Source: Carallia brachiata
Lineage: Eukaryota; Streptophyta; Magnoliopsida; Malpighiales; Rhizophoraceae
NCBI GenBank assembly: GCA_021464245.1
Contig: JADCRB010000070.1
Span: 685,373 to 749,372 of the forward strand
Direction of reading: 5' to 3'
Length of the DNA: 64,000 bases
Each line of letters begins with the position of its first letter. Position 1 is the first letter of the stretch. The notes under the pieces are model-generated. The model was not told the origin of the DNA. It searched no databases and worked only from the letters and a program-made list of their open reading frames with translations. The position numbers and the translations under genes are program-made. This document shows, in pieces, positions 1-10,590 of the stretch.

Positions 1-91
1 TCAGCAAGCATCGCAAAACGGAAAAAAGTGGAGACAGAGTAAGTTGGCTAGGTGATAAATTCAAGTAACCAAGGGAATTATCAGACATTAC

Positions 92-800
92 CAATTCTCA
101 ACCACCGAGCAGCCCAGCTTCTACTTGGATCCATAACAGAAATTATACTGCAAAATATCAACCAAAAAAAAAAAAAGCATTAAGAAAAGCTGGGAGTTAA
201 AGGGAAATCAATCTGAAAAACAAAGCTTAACAACTGAGGCGTGGTCTTAAAAACCAAATTAATATGCAACAATTGCTGTAAAAGACGCAGTCATGCAGTA
301 GAGAGGAGGAAACATCAAACTCAGAACGCCCATCCACAAACACTTGGTATCCAAACGCAATCAAAGGCGAAGAAACCACAAAAAAAAAAAAAAGGAAAAA
401 GAAACGAGCTTTAAAACAGCAAACATGTCTCCTGCATCCCCTCTCTCTCTCTAACATCAAAATTCCCATTAACAACAACGAAATTAAAAAAAAAAAAAAA
501 AAAGAAAGTTACCCATTAAAGTTAGGAGTAGTGCAATCAACAACCCGCTCGTGATCTTCATCCATCTTAAAGAATGGGCAATTCTCGCATCCAGACTCCC
601 TGAACTGCAAACCCCAAAAAACCAAAAATAAAAAAACAAAAATAAGAAACCCCATTTAAAATCAAGCTCGTAACTTATTTATCGAGAGAGCAAAGGAGAA
701 AAGAAGGGACCTGGTCGTAGGTTTTGACAAGGCGGCAACGAAGACAGGCCCTCAGCTCGTGTCCGAAGCTCGTCGGGATTTGTGCCGGTACGCTTCCCAT
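92..800 (-). CDS. SPT4: Transcription elongation factor SPT4 homolog, partial (exons 1-3)
   Basis: SPT4 pairs with SPT5 in the nucleus to form the DSIF-type complex that keeps RNA polymerase II processive. I read three exons on the minus strand: 711-800, 513-604 and 92-147, all with GT/AG borders and consistent phase. The ATG is at 800-798. The protein begins MGSVPAQIPTSFGHELRACL. The four zinc-binding cysteines lie at residues 19, 22, 36 and 39 (CLRC and CENC), followed by FFKMDEDHERVV, TPNFNG and MDPSRSWAARWLRIG, all typical of plant SPT4. The reading breaks after Ile-Gly at a donor at 91-90, so the remaining roughly 35 residues must lie beyond the left edge. The family is about 116 residues long. 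The ATG lies 467 bp from the start of the divergent CRM gene. Recognition is by family motif and is strong. Confidence 0.93.
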
Positions 801-1267
801 TCTCTTCTCTTGTCTTCTTCTTGTTTCTCACCTACTTACGTACAAAAAAAACTAAAAAAAAATAAACTTTTCTTCCCTGCAGATCAAGGAAGACGAAGAC
901 GAAAGAGAGCGAGAAGAGCAAGAACTACAACAAGAACAGACGCAACAACGGCACCGGGCAATGGAGGTTTTGACCGTGCCTAATATCCTAAGGCTGGACG
1001 ACTTGTCGTTGACGAGATGAGGAGAGAAAATTACTCGAATGTCCTCGAAATTTTCCACTGTGGATTATAAAATAATAATTAAAATAACCCATGCTTCAGT
1101 TTAGTCTCCGACGTGTCACACATTGTCCAGAATCTCGGACGTCCGAGGTTTCGGTCGGTCCGAGTTTTCTCGAAATATCCGACGCGTGCGTTGTCCGATA
1201 TATCTGGTTTAGAAGAAACTCGTCTCTGTGCTCCCCGACTCTCCGCAGTCAGCCCGCCGTGACTCTA
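801..1267. promoter_or_regulatory. Shared head-to-head intergenic region between SPT4 and the CRM gene
   Basis: The start codons of SPT4 (minus) and the CRM gene (plus) are 467 bp apart and point away from each other, so both 5' leaders and both core promoters must fit in this interval. No clear TATA box stands out. The part from about 1110 to 1260 is richer in CG dinucleotides than the surrounding DNA (for example gtcggtccgag and tccgacgcgtgcg), as expected of a TATA-less broad promoter. A bidirectional promoter is inferred from geometry alone. Confidence 0.5.
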
Positions 1268-4200
1268 ATGGCAAAGGCTTTATTTCAAAGCCTAAAAAGA
1301 GCATCTTCACTTCTCAAGCCTTCATCATTACTGTCATCATCATCATCATCATCATCATCATCTTCTTTCAAACATTCCTCCCTCAGGTATCTTCTTCTTC
1401 TTCTTCACTCCAGTTGCTTTTGAAGAAAAGTTCGTTTTTTTAGCATGTTGAATTTCTGGGTAAATTTTTCTGTAAGAGTAGTTGTATATCTGAAATCAGA
1501 GCAGCCAAGCCTTTAAATTAACCCAATTTTCATTTCTTTTTGTTTTTCCTAAATCTTTACTTTCAGAACTGTGGTTTAAATTTGGTTATGTCAGCCGAAC
1601 ACTTAAAAAGAAATTACTTTGGGCTTAAAGTTGTGATTTTGATTGTGTCTCTTCCAAATCTTTGCGCTGACAGGGCATTTTTAGGAGCCCAAGAATCAGT
1701 AATATATCCATTTAGACACACAGTATTGCCAAACCCACCAGCACTTTCATGGGGTTTTAGAAACTTGAGCTATGGTTCGGTTAATCTGGTGATGTCAGAA
1801 GGGAAACCCAAGTTTGAATTGCACGACGTTGATCCTCCAAAGAAGAATAAGTGGAAAACGAAAAAGAGATTGAAATTGCAGAGAAAGAAGGAGAAGCAGA
1901 AGAGAAAAGCTGCCAATAAGACAGACCCGCGTAGGCTTACTGCCAAGAGGAGGAAAAATCAGAAATATGCAAATGCAGAAGAGAGAATTAAGGACAAGCT
2001 TGAGAGAGTGAGCACAATTTCGCCCATTTCTGTGGTCCTTGTTATTCTTGTTTCCGTTCTTTATTCAAGATGCAGATGTTTGTTTACTCAGTGTGCTCCT
2101 GTCAATCATGGTGGTAGTCTTCAGATTTAGTATATGTTACTTGAAGGTGCAAAACTGGCCTACAAAATGAGCCCTCGTGCGATGCTATTGGCAAATTTTT
2201 AACCAATGCACTTCCCAAAGAGAAAAGTAATTTTAGGAGTTCCCGTTGTTTTAGTAGAATCAGTATATTTTAGCCCCTTAGCTTATACTCACAGTATCGT
2301 TCCTGCCTTTTTGAATTTTGAGATTGGTATTTCTGGGGATATCCTTGTTTTGTTCCAAAATTCTCATGTCATCTGATGGGCATGGGCTCAGAGTTAATAT
2401 TTACAATGGAACAAAATTTTTAGGTAGTTTTGACTCATCAGAGCAAGAAAGGAGGTGAATTCAGGGTGGAAGAATCTTTCCTATTTTTTGTGATTATAAA
2501 TGTTCAAAAATCTATATTGTTCCTTTCAAATGCAGGTCAGACTGAAGGAAGCCTTGCTGATTGAAAAACTTAAACGATATGAAGTTCCTAAAGTTCAGGG
2601 ACCTGAGGTCAAACCACATGATTTAACTGGTGAGGAGAAGTTTTATTTGAAAAAGATGGGCCAGAAAAGGTCTAATTATGTGCCAGTAGGCAGAAGAGGA
2701 ATATTTGGAGGTGTCATTCTCAATATGCACATGCATTGGAAGAAACATGAAACCGTAAAGGTCATTTTCAAGCCTTGCAAACCAGGTCAGGTGCATGAGT
2801 ACGCGCAGGAAATTGCCAGATTGAGTGGTGGTTTCCCTGTTCAGATACTAGGTGATGATACCGTTGTATTTTACCGAGGGAAGGATTATGTGCAACCAGA
2901 AGTGATGTCACCAGTAGATACATTATCCAAAAAACGGGTTGGTATCCCAGCTTTTCAAATGTCAACTGCACAATATTTCTGTCTTTGCGTGTTATTCCAC
3001 TTGTCTTTCCCATTGTTGTGGTACATAAAAATTGCATTGATTGCTTAAAACGTAAGATGTTTTCATACAGGTAAACTTTCACTTTTATTTTCATTATCAC
3101 TTATCATCATAGCATCGTTATTAAAAAATGTGAATTTATCTTGTGTTTGTGGTAAAGAAAATGCCATGAAGCTTTGATAAATGTGCAACAGTGCAAATGA
3201 ATTTTTGTTGTGAATGCTTGTGGGCTGAAATTGAATTGGTCTGATTTTCTGGAAGTTTGGAGGGAAAAAAGGACTGTTTATTGGCTGGTATCGGAGGAAA
3301 TAATGCCGGATTTTCTAGCGGCAGAAGAGAGTTTGACACAGAAGAAGGAAAGTAAGTCTTAATAGTGAACCAGAGCAAGAGAGAGAAAGGAATGAGTAGA
3401 ATGTAAACACTATGCTCGTGCTCAGTCCATAATCATAATGTACCCTGTAATATCTCGTGGACCATATGATGTATAAAAATAAAAGGCAGTTATAAATTCT
3501 AATCCTTCTGAAGCTGTTGTAAGACCTTGCACCAACCAAAAGGTTAAGCTGTTAGGCTGTGAAGTTTGCAGACAATATAGGTCAAGAGGGCTATTCAGTT
3601 TTCATGGGACTTTATAGTTGTACTTCTGTCACCACCCAGCCCCCCTCGCCCCTCCCAAGCAAAAAGAACCCACGCATTCTATGCATAATTAGTGCTCAGC
3701 ACAACAGAATTTGAACCAAACAACAAACTGATGAACTTACTGAGCCCAGTGGGTTCAGCCTCGCCATCACTTGTCTGAACTAAGTTGATCAATTTAGATG
3801 AAAAGTGGATGTGTAATTGGAAGATGGGTTCTTTGAAAAACAGTCTTCCTTTAAGTTAGTTATCTATTCTTGGGTTGATCTTGAAAAATAAGGACGATTC
3901 ATGGTGATGGATGCTTGTTTTTTTTTTTTAAATGGCCGAATCCTCTTTGCCTCCTGCCACATTATGATTGTGTTGCGATTATATTGTACTCAATCAGAAT
4001 TTATTAGGTTTAGTGGCATTGCCTGCAAAGGTTGAAAAATTGTAGAGATTTTGTGGTGGAGGTTTCCTTTGGCTTTCTCGATTTTGGAGAGAGTTTTGCT
4101 CACTTCAACTGCAGCCAAAACCGAATCTGGCATTTGGATATAGATGAATAGAGGAACTCCAGTTTGATGGGATGGTGGACATAGAAGATAAAAGGAACTT

Positions 4201-4782
4201 TGGATATAGAAGGGGGAATGGAAAATGACCATCTTCATCTCTCTGTTTTACTTTATTGGTTTTGCATTTTATGAAGGGGATGACATTGATTCAGTATTAT
4301 TTGTTTCATTGTGAAACCTGCGTCCCGTCACTTTTGAGACTTCCCTTCCTTTGCAGGCACTAGAGAAGTCAAAATATGAGCAATCGCTAGAGTCTGTGAG
4401 GCAGTTCATTGCCATCTTGGAAAAGGAACTGGAGCTCTATCAAAGGCACATTGCACTTTATAGCGACCCAGATGGTCAGATTCCGCATTCAATATTAGAC
4501 AGTCAAAGAGAAGAGTGCAATGGATCAGGGAAACTTGAAAAGGAAAGCAATGATTTGACTCGGCATGGATTCTCTTCACGTCTTTTGGAGGTGGAAGCTG
4601 ATTCCACTGATCATGAACATTCAGAATTTGAAGATGATATTGAAGATGCGGGGATGTCCATAAGTGAATCAGATGCTGACTATAGTGTATCTGATCTGGA
4701 TGATGCGGATGGAGTGGATAACACTTCAACAGAAATAAGTTCCTCCACAATTTTACGTTCGCGGATCAATGTTTGTGAATAA
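1268..4782 (+). CDS. CRM (CRS1-YhbY) domain RNA-binding protein, probably organelle-targeted
   Basis: CRM proteins bind intron or ribosomal RNA in plastids and mitochondria; this one resembles the single-CRM plant proteins of the At3g25440 type. Four exons fit: 1268-1386, 1674-2007, 2536-2937 and 4357-4782, giving 426 residues. The N-terminus is rich in Ser, Lys and Arg, with a run of about a dozen serines, and looks like a transit peptide. A basic stretch (KKNKWKTKKRLKLQRKKEKQ) precedes the CRM domain at about residues 175-265, which has LTGEEKFYLKKMG, the glycine-rich VGRRGIFGG loop and FYRGKDYVQPE. The C-terminal exon has a coiled-coil-like segment (EKSKYEQSLESV) and a very acidic Ser/Asp tail. 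Intron 3 (2938-4356) is 1.4 kb and holds nothing I recognise. A duplicate of the last exon lies at 7851-8081. Confidence 0.88.
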
Positions 4783-5532
4783 AATTGATATTGAGAATGG
4801 AGCTTCCAACAGAAGCTAACAAGGGGTATGAAAATCCTCTGTAACTTTCATCTTCACTTCGAATTGCACCTCTTAGTGTCTGCACCATTTTAGCATATGA
4901 AAAGAAAGTAAAAACTTGAATCCTTTCTTCTTGGTGTTTTTATTTTATTTTAATTTTTTATGTGAAGTATTTTAGCTATGGGATTAGATATTTACATATA
5001 CATATTTTGCCTGTTTAGCTAATCATTCACATTGTTTGAATACAGTAAGATCGTTTACATTAAAAGTGTTAATGTATAACAATGTTGCACCTTCGTTTAA
5101 AATGTAAGATATTTACAGTAACCAATACTTGCGCCAAATTTCGAGAGATCAGTTTTTGCAAGACGAATGATGTTAACAACTTGAAGGGGGACATTCGATA
5201 GGTTGAAAGTAGAGAGTCGCCTACTTCTTTTCGAATGTTTTTGGCACGGATTCCTGGGAGCGGGCAGATAGAATAAACTTTTGGCAGGAATAAAAGAATT
5301 ACCTTTTTTGTGTTTTTGGCAACAATAAAAAATAATTTTTTCTGCTATGTATGCAGCAGACAAGTCTTACCATATGAAAGTTAAATTATAAAAAACATAT
5401 TAAATTAAAAAATAAATGAGTTGATAAATATTGTTAAATTTTATATTTTTATGTATACCAATATGCATTATTATGTGTGAAGCTGTATGAAATAATAACC
5501 ACTTCAATGCCTCCTCCGATATTTGTGTGCAG
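4783..5532. other. CRM 3' flank fused to a fructokinase intron 1 remnant
   Basis: The left part is the CRM 3' UTR and downstream DNA and matches 8082-8400. Near 5235-5245 the text changes to tggcacggattcctgggagc, which matches the start of fructokinase intron 1 at about 12925 (cgcacggattcctaggagc). This is a deletion join. The rest, to 5532, is AT-rich intron remnant ending in a good acceptor (gtgtgcag). No coding sequence was seen. Confidence 0.7.
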
Positions 5533-5892
5533 GCCAAAGTGTTCCACTATGGATCCATAAGCTTGATAACGGGGCCGTGCAGATCAGCACACCTGAAGGC
5601 AATGGAAGCGGCAAAAGAGGCAGGTGCGCTGCTCTCCTACGACCCCAATCTGAGGCTGCCATTGTGGCCATCTCCCGAGGAGGCTCGGCAGCAAATACTA
5701 AGTATTTGGGACAAGGCAGAAGTTATCAAAGTCAACGAAGTCGAGCTTGAGTTCCTCACTGGAAGCAGCAAAATTGATGACGCCGATGCCCTTTCCCTTT
5801 GGCATCCTAACTTGAAGCTGCTTTTGGTCACACTTGGTGGAAAGGGTTGCCGAAACTACACCGAGGTTATTATTATTACTATTTTTTTTTAG

Positions 5893-6115
5893 AGTACATT
5901 TACAGATTCTGAAATTCGATTGTGTGAAATTTTGCTCGATTAAAACGGGAGTGGATTTTTTTGATATTGAAGTGATAATTTTTACAACGAAAAAAATAAC
6001 GAAATGCATTTCTTCTACTCTCGTTACAAAAAATATTACAATGGTATCAAAAAATCCTACCTCAGTTTCAATCGGACAAATATTCCGGCACATCAAATTC
6101 AGAATCTTCTGTACG
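5893..6115. mobile_element. Long-hairpin (foldback) MITE-like element in pseudogene intron 2
   Basis: The two halves are imperfect reverse complements over almost the full length. The left arm starts gtac...cagattctgaaattcg and the right arm ends caaattcagaatcttctgtac. The centre is the palindrome gaaatgcatttc at 6001-6012. Inner segments also pair, for example gggagtggatttttttgata on the left with tatcaaaaaatcctacctc on the right. The corresponding intron of the intact copy (13882-14048) lacks this DNA, so it was inserted after duplication or lost from the other copy. It has no coding capacity. I could not fix a target-site duplication. Confidence 0.7.
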
Positions 6116-6468
6116 CTTTTCCTTTTTTTTAATATCAATCGGATATTTCTCATTTAAAGAGCTAGACGTGGGGTAAGGGAAAGATGAACCTCCTCAAGTT
6201 GTATGTTTGTTGTGCTGAAAATGTGACAACAAGCTATTTGCTGACAAATAAAAACCACCTCTATTTCTCGGCCATGTTGAGTTGGTTCTGAATTATTTCT
6301 TGATTGTTGCCTCACAGAATTTCCACGGAGCTTTGGATGGTTTTCGGTCAATACTGTGGACACAACAGGTGCTGGTGATTCATTCGTTGGTGCTGTGCTA
6401 TGCAAGATTGTTGATGACCAATCAGTTATTGAGGTACATTTTTACAACCCTAATTGCACTATAGTTAT

Positions 6469-6671
6469 CGAAAAAGTTAAGTGTACTGTTAGGATTATAA
6501 TTTTTTTTGTATTTTTTAGAAATTTTTTTTAATGAATTTGATATGATACTTATATTTTAAATTCTAGTAAAATACTCATCTATATATAAATTTTAATTTT
6601 ATAAAAAAAAAATTATTGTAATGGATCGGGGTACTGCTTGATGAACTATCTCGATGCACCTAACAGCACCT
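6469..6671. mobile_element. Possible small TIR element in pseudogene intron 3
   Basis: About 200 bp here are absent from the matching intron of the intact gene (14166-14336). The flanks on both sides read tatagttat, a possible 9-bp target duplication. Near the ends, taagtgtactgttagg (6478-6493) and cctaacagcacctta (6659-6673) are near reverse complements. The inside is very AT-rich. A small non-autonomous DNA transposon is the simplest reading. Confidence 0.4.
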
Positions 6672-6718
6672 TATAGTTATTATTATTATTTTCTTGTTGT
6701 TGCTGTCATTGTAATTAT

Positions 6719-6720
6719 TA

Positions 6721-6752
<32 letters not shown>
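6719..6752. repeat. (TTA)n microsatellite
   Basis: An ATT/TTA run lies in intron 3 of the fructokinase pseudogene. The intact copy has a shorter TTA run at the matching place (about 14210-14225), so the tract has changed length since duplication. Confidence 0.85.
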
Positions 6753-7020
6753 TGGGTGCGTGTTAGTCTAGGTAGTAAAGTCTCTGGACGTGCACATAAG
6801 CTATTTGCTGTATCTTGTAGCTTACTTATTTACTTGCTGGATATCATATATATTTCAGGATGAACCAAGATTGAGAGATATACTTGAATTTGGAAATGCA
6901 TGTGGAGCCATTACAACCACGAAGAAAGGAGCAATCCCTGCTCTCCCCACCGAGTCCGATGCCCTCAACCTAATTAAGGCGACAAAAAAGACATTTCAGA
7001 TATCATGCCCAATTTTCTGA

Positions 7021-7850
7021 TTTTCTTTCTTTTTCTTTTTCTCATATCCTTGGATTGGTTGCCAACTTTAGTTACACAACCATTGCTTGCAATTCAACAG
7101 GATAGGATGTTGGAAAATATTGAATAATTTTATAGACAAGCATGCAACTCAATGTAAACCATACAATGCTATAAAAATAAATTAAGGAAAATTATATCTT
7201 ATCTGAAACGTGTAAATATACTATTCTTAAAAATAGATTCGTGTCTTTACATGCAAGTAGTTTTAATGCATCAAACTCGGATGACTATTCAAATCATCCT
7301 ACTAGTGTGTACTTTACGAGTGACAACATTTGGCCTTTTTCATAGAGAGTGAGAGAGAGCTTACATCATCTCTCATGAATTGTTGAAAATATGGTAGTGT
7401 CTTCTAAGAAGAATATGCACCTAATTTATATTGATTTAGTCTTAATAACACTTAAAATAAAATAATGAAGAGCATAAATTACAACGGTAAAAAATGGTTA
7501 GTGTCATTAGACAGTAATGGATTTTTTTCCCTCATGACTATAATGGTGAAAGGTTTGGGCTCGGACGTCCTCACCAAATAATTTCTTTCTTAGTTTTTGG
7601 TAGCATGCATGCGCAAGTATTAGTTGAACATTCCTCCGATGACCAATCGAAAGGAATAAAACCTTATATTAGTAGATGGGAGCACTTATTAGAGTTTGCT
7701 TGAGCATGTGAAAGTGTCAACATTGTTGGTCAAGCATAATAATTGTAAGAAGTTGCCCAATCAATGAATAATTATGAAACAGAACTTCACATAAAACCAG
7801 AGAAAATCAAAAGGTGGTTCATCTTGGATTCAAGCTTAACCTGAAAAGGA
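7021..7850. other. Intergenic: downstream DNA of the pseudogene, ending at the duplication junction
   Basis: No gene was seen. The block from 7545 matches 14630-14805 and then, after a skipped segment, 15207-15335. The skipped segment in the other unit holds the UPF0739 last exon. At 7838-7850 the match switches abruptly to CRM exon 4 sequence, marking the unit 1 to unit 2 junction. Confidence 0.7.
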
Positions 7851-8081
7851 AAGGAAAGCAATGATTTGACTTGTCATGGATTCTCTTCACGTCTTTTGGT
7901 GGTGGAAGCTGGTTCTACTGATCAAGAACATTCAGAAATTGAAGATGCAGGGATGTCCATAAGTGAATCAGATTCTGAATATGGTGTATCTGATTTCAAT
8001 GATGCCGATGGAGTGGATAACACTTCGACAGACATAAGATCTTCTACAATTTTGTGGTCGCCGGTCAGTTTTTGTGAATAA
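7851..8081 (+). pseudogene. Duplicated 3' fragment of the CRM gene's last exon
   Basis: The translation runs SNDLTCHGFSSRLLVVEAG, then an acidic stretch, to DIRSSTILWSPVSFCE and a stop. It parallels the CRM tail SNDLTRHGFSSRLLEVEAD...EISSSTILRSRINVCE at 4548-4782. It lacks any RNA-binding domain and the first half of the exon, and has no promoter of its own. One internal deletion of four codons (near FEDDIEDAG) keeps the frame. It is interpreted as an inert product of the tandem duplication; the 3' UTR match continues to about 8400. Confidence 0.87.
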
Positions 8082-8790
8082 AATTGATATTGAGAATGGA
8101 GCTTCTAACGGAAACTAACAAGGGGTATGAAAATCCTATGCAACTTTCGTCTTCACTTCGAATAGCACCTCTTAATTTCTAGCAGATTAAAAGAAAGCAA
8201 AAACTTGAATATTTTCTTCTTCTTTTCCTTTCTTTTTTTTTTTTGGTTGTAACTTTTGCTTAAAAGATGAGAGATTTACGGCACCAAATAATTGCGCCAA
8301 ATTGCGGAAGATCAGTTTTTGCAAGACGAATGATATTAACCACTTGAAAAGGGTCATACTCGATAGGTAGAGAGTAGAGAGTCACCTACTTCTTTTTCTA
8401 GGTTTTTTTTGTGTCATTTCTTTTGATAAATGCGCCCATTTTGTCCAACACCAACCCTGACAGATGTGCATTGATAAATAGATAAACATGCATATATCTA
8501 TATCTTCCCTTCAAATGTAAGCTGAAGGAATTTCAATCTCAACGAAGGTTAGTTATACCAATATGCTTGTCTGTTACATGCATGGTTGATAGGTCCCCCC
8601 CCCCCCCTCTCATGTCCTTGTAAAAGCTGGTTTGCTTAGCTGTATATTGCTGTCTATATGATGATGGCCTCTAAATTTACTTCTAGCATGAGTACTGATT
8701 TGGGACCTACTTTTCCCATTCCTTGTATGGTTAAAATTTCTCATTGTTGTTTGACTTAAAAAAAAAAAAAATCTCATTGTTCTGGGCACT

Positions 8791-9230
8791 GTTGTCAGAA
8801 CCGGACTCGATCGGTCAGTCGGACAGGTTAAACTGGGGATCGGCCGGTGGTGCGGGCCGGTTTAGGTAAATTTTGAAGGGTAATTTGAACCGGTCAAAAC
8901 CGAAAAAAACCTGTTAAAACCGGTAAAAATCGGACCGGTTGGACCGCTCCAATAAAATTTATAAATTACAATTTGACCCCAAATGTTATTTAAATTATAA
9001 TTTAAGTATTAACTTTAATTTAAAAGTTTAATTTAGTCCTAAATTTATTAAAAATTTCAATCTTATCCTTAAAATTACAAAAATTAATATTTAATCACTA
9101 TTTATAAATATTATTTTTATAATTATTTTTATACACATATATATTATTAAATACCGGTTCGACCGATTCAATCGGTTGAACCTTGACCCACTAATATTTC
9201 CGGTTCGATGACTGGTTCGATTCTGACAAC
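8791..9230. mobile_element. CCGGTT-rich terminal-inverted-repeat element, copy A
   Basis: It starts gttgtcagaaccgga and ends ttcgattctgacaac, so the ends are inverted repeats of about 15 bp. Both flanks are dense in CCGGTT/AACCGG words, with an AT-rich core containing aaatttattaaaa-type text. It is non-coding and resembles a MITE. Three more copies occur in this window. Confidence 0.75.
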
Positions 9231-10141
9231 CTTAATTCTGGATTCTGGGTTCAAATAAATAAAAATTTTACACTTCTCATTTTTTTTTTTTTTTTAATGT
9301 CTGACTTGAAGAAATATCTGTACAACAGCCAAAAAGCATTGTGTCAGAAGGCAATGAGATACAAAATATTTATACCATTTTGCAAGGATCAAAAGTGAAG
9401 ATATAAATGACCTTGTAGAGTTGGATTGGATGGCTTGTCATTCAGCAATTATGGTGGCTTATGGCTATTACGAAGGATTATATTTATCAGTAAATTCATT
9501 GTGCAACCAATTTAGAAATTTGAAAGAGACTATATACCTTGAGAGAGAGAGACTATGAAGATATGGTAGCTATTTACATAATAAATTGCTGCTGTGGCGG
9601 ATAGCAAGATGTATAGTTGTTAGGTGAAATTGGTAGGTACGATTATGAACCTTGAACCACTTTCAGAATTGAAGCCAGTTGCAACAATGAGCAGCTTAAT
9701 CAGACAAGCGATACTGTTCTCTATTTAATTTCACTTTCCTGGCCTTATTGATACCAGCTCACAACGAAAAAACAGTCCTCTGCACCCAATCTCAAATAAA
9801 TTTGAATTTACATATATCTAATGTGATTAATCACCATCACCATCGAAAGCACTAGTAATCTTTTCTCCTTATATAACAATTACAAAGTCCACCAGATGCG
9901 TCGTATGATAGTAGAGCAAACTGCGCTATTAGTTTTAATAGTTAAGATTCAAATCCTAAAACCGATGAATTAAAAAAATGTTGGATCTAGAAAGAACATG
10001 TATAATGTAATCATAATTTAAGCCATTGTTTGCTAAATGCCAACAAGTGATTTCGGGCATAAAGAACAAGAGAGGACCGAGGATTCTTTTGCCTTTTATA
10101 TAAGGGAAAAAAAAAAAAATCAAACATGTATAAGGTGCAGT

Positions 10142-10590
10142 GTTGTTAGAACCGGACTGGACTGGCCGGTCCAATCAGTTCAATTAGTGACCGGCCAAAG
10201 GTCCGGGCCTAGTAATTTTTTGTCCTCAACTTGAACCGGTCAAAACTGGTAAAAATCTGTGAAAAACTAGTGAAAAATCGGATTGGTTTAACCGGTTCAA
10301 AATAAATAAAAGTTTCATAAATTATAATTTGATCCCAAAGTATATTTAAATTATAATTTGAGTTTTAAATTTAATTAAAACTTTCAATTTAGTCTTAAAT
10401 TTATCAAAACTTTCAATTTAATCCTTAAAAGTAAAAAAAATAATATTTAATAACCATATATAAGTATTATGTTTTTTAATTACTTTTATACATATATATA
10501 TTAATAAATACCGGTTCAAATATCGGTTCAATCAGTTGAATCTTGACCCACTAATGTTTCTTGTTTAATAACTGATTCGATTCTAACAAC
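10142..10590. mobile_element. CCGGTT-rich terminal-inverted-repeat element, copy B
   Basis: It has the same orientation and layout as copy A, starting gttgttagaaccggac and ending gattctaacaac. The shared internal landmarks are the AT core and cagttgaatcttgacccacta near the right end. It is more diverged than copy A. Confidence 0.72.

Larger units (their letters stand above)
5533..7020 (+). pseudogene. 5'-truncated fructokinase pseudogene (exons 2-4 only)
   Basis: Three exons correspond to exons 2-4 of the intact fructokinase: 5533-5865 (333 nt, same length), 6318-6433 (116 nt against 117) and 6859-7020. Exon 1, which carries the start codon and the N-terminal pfkB signature, is missing. The one-base loss in exon 3 lies just before the DTTGAGDSF catalytic motif and shifts it out of frame. 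The normal TAG stop has become AAG, so the tail runs on 13 codons to TGA at 7018. Two replacements also hit residues unchanged in the intact copy: Glu to Gly in ITEPCR and in LGEKGC. Both introns carry extra DNA: a long hairpin at 5893-6115 and an insertion near 6469-6671. Splice borders still look intact, so transcripts are possible, but a working kinase is not expected. Confidence 0.88.
4530..7838. repeat. Tandem duplication, unit 1
   Basis: This unit starts inside CRM exon 4 and ends in sequence matching the DNA downstream of the intact fructokinase up to about 15335. Matches to unit 2 (7838-15335) include the CRM tail, the block at 5100-5230 against 8275-8400, fructokinase exons 2-4, and 7545-7838 against 14630-15335. 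Compared with unit 2, unit 1 lacks everything from about 8400 to 12925, including fructokinase exon 1; the break lies near 5235. It also lacks about 14806-15206, the UPF0739 last exon; that break lies near 7708. It has gained two insertions in the fructokinase introns. Confidence 0.85.

Noticed and set aside
1228..1443. Frame with a poly-isoleucine run
   Set aside because: It is the out-of-frame reading of the serine-coding repeat in CRM exon 1.
5698..6157. Long frames on both strands across 5698-6157
   Set aside because: They run through the hairpin element, whose two arms give matching frames on each strand; they are not genes.
4540..8081. The 7851-8081 frame as an independent small gene
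   Set aside because: It starts mid-exon, has no upstream promoter or partner exons, and matches the CRM tail and its 3' flank throughout.
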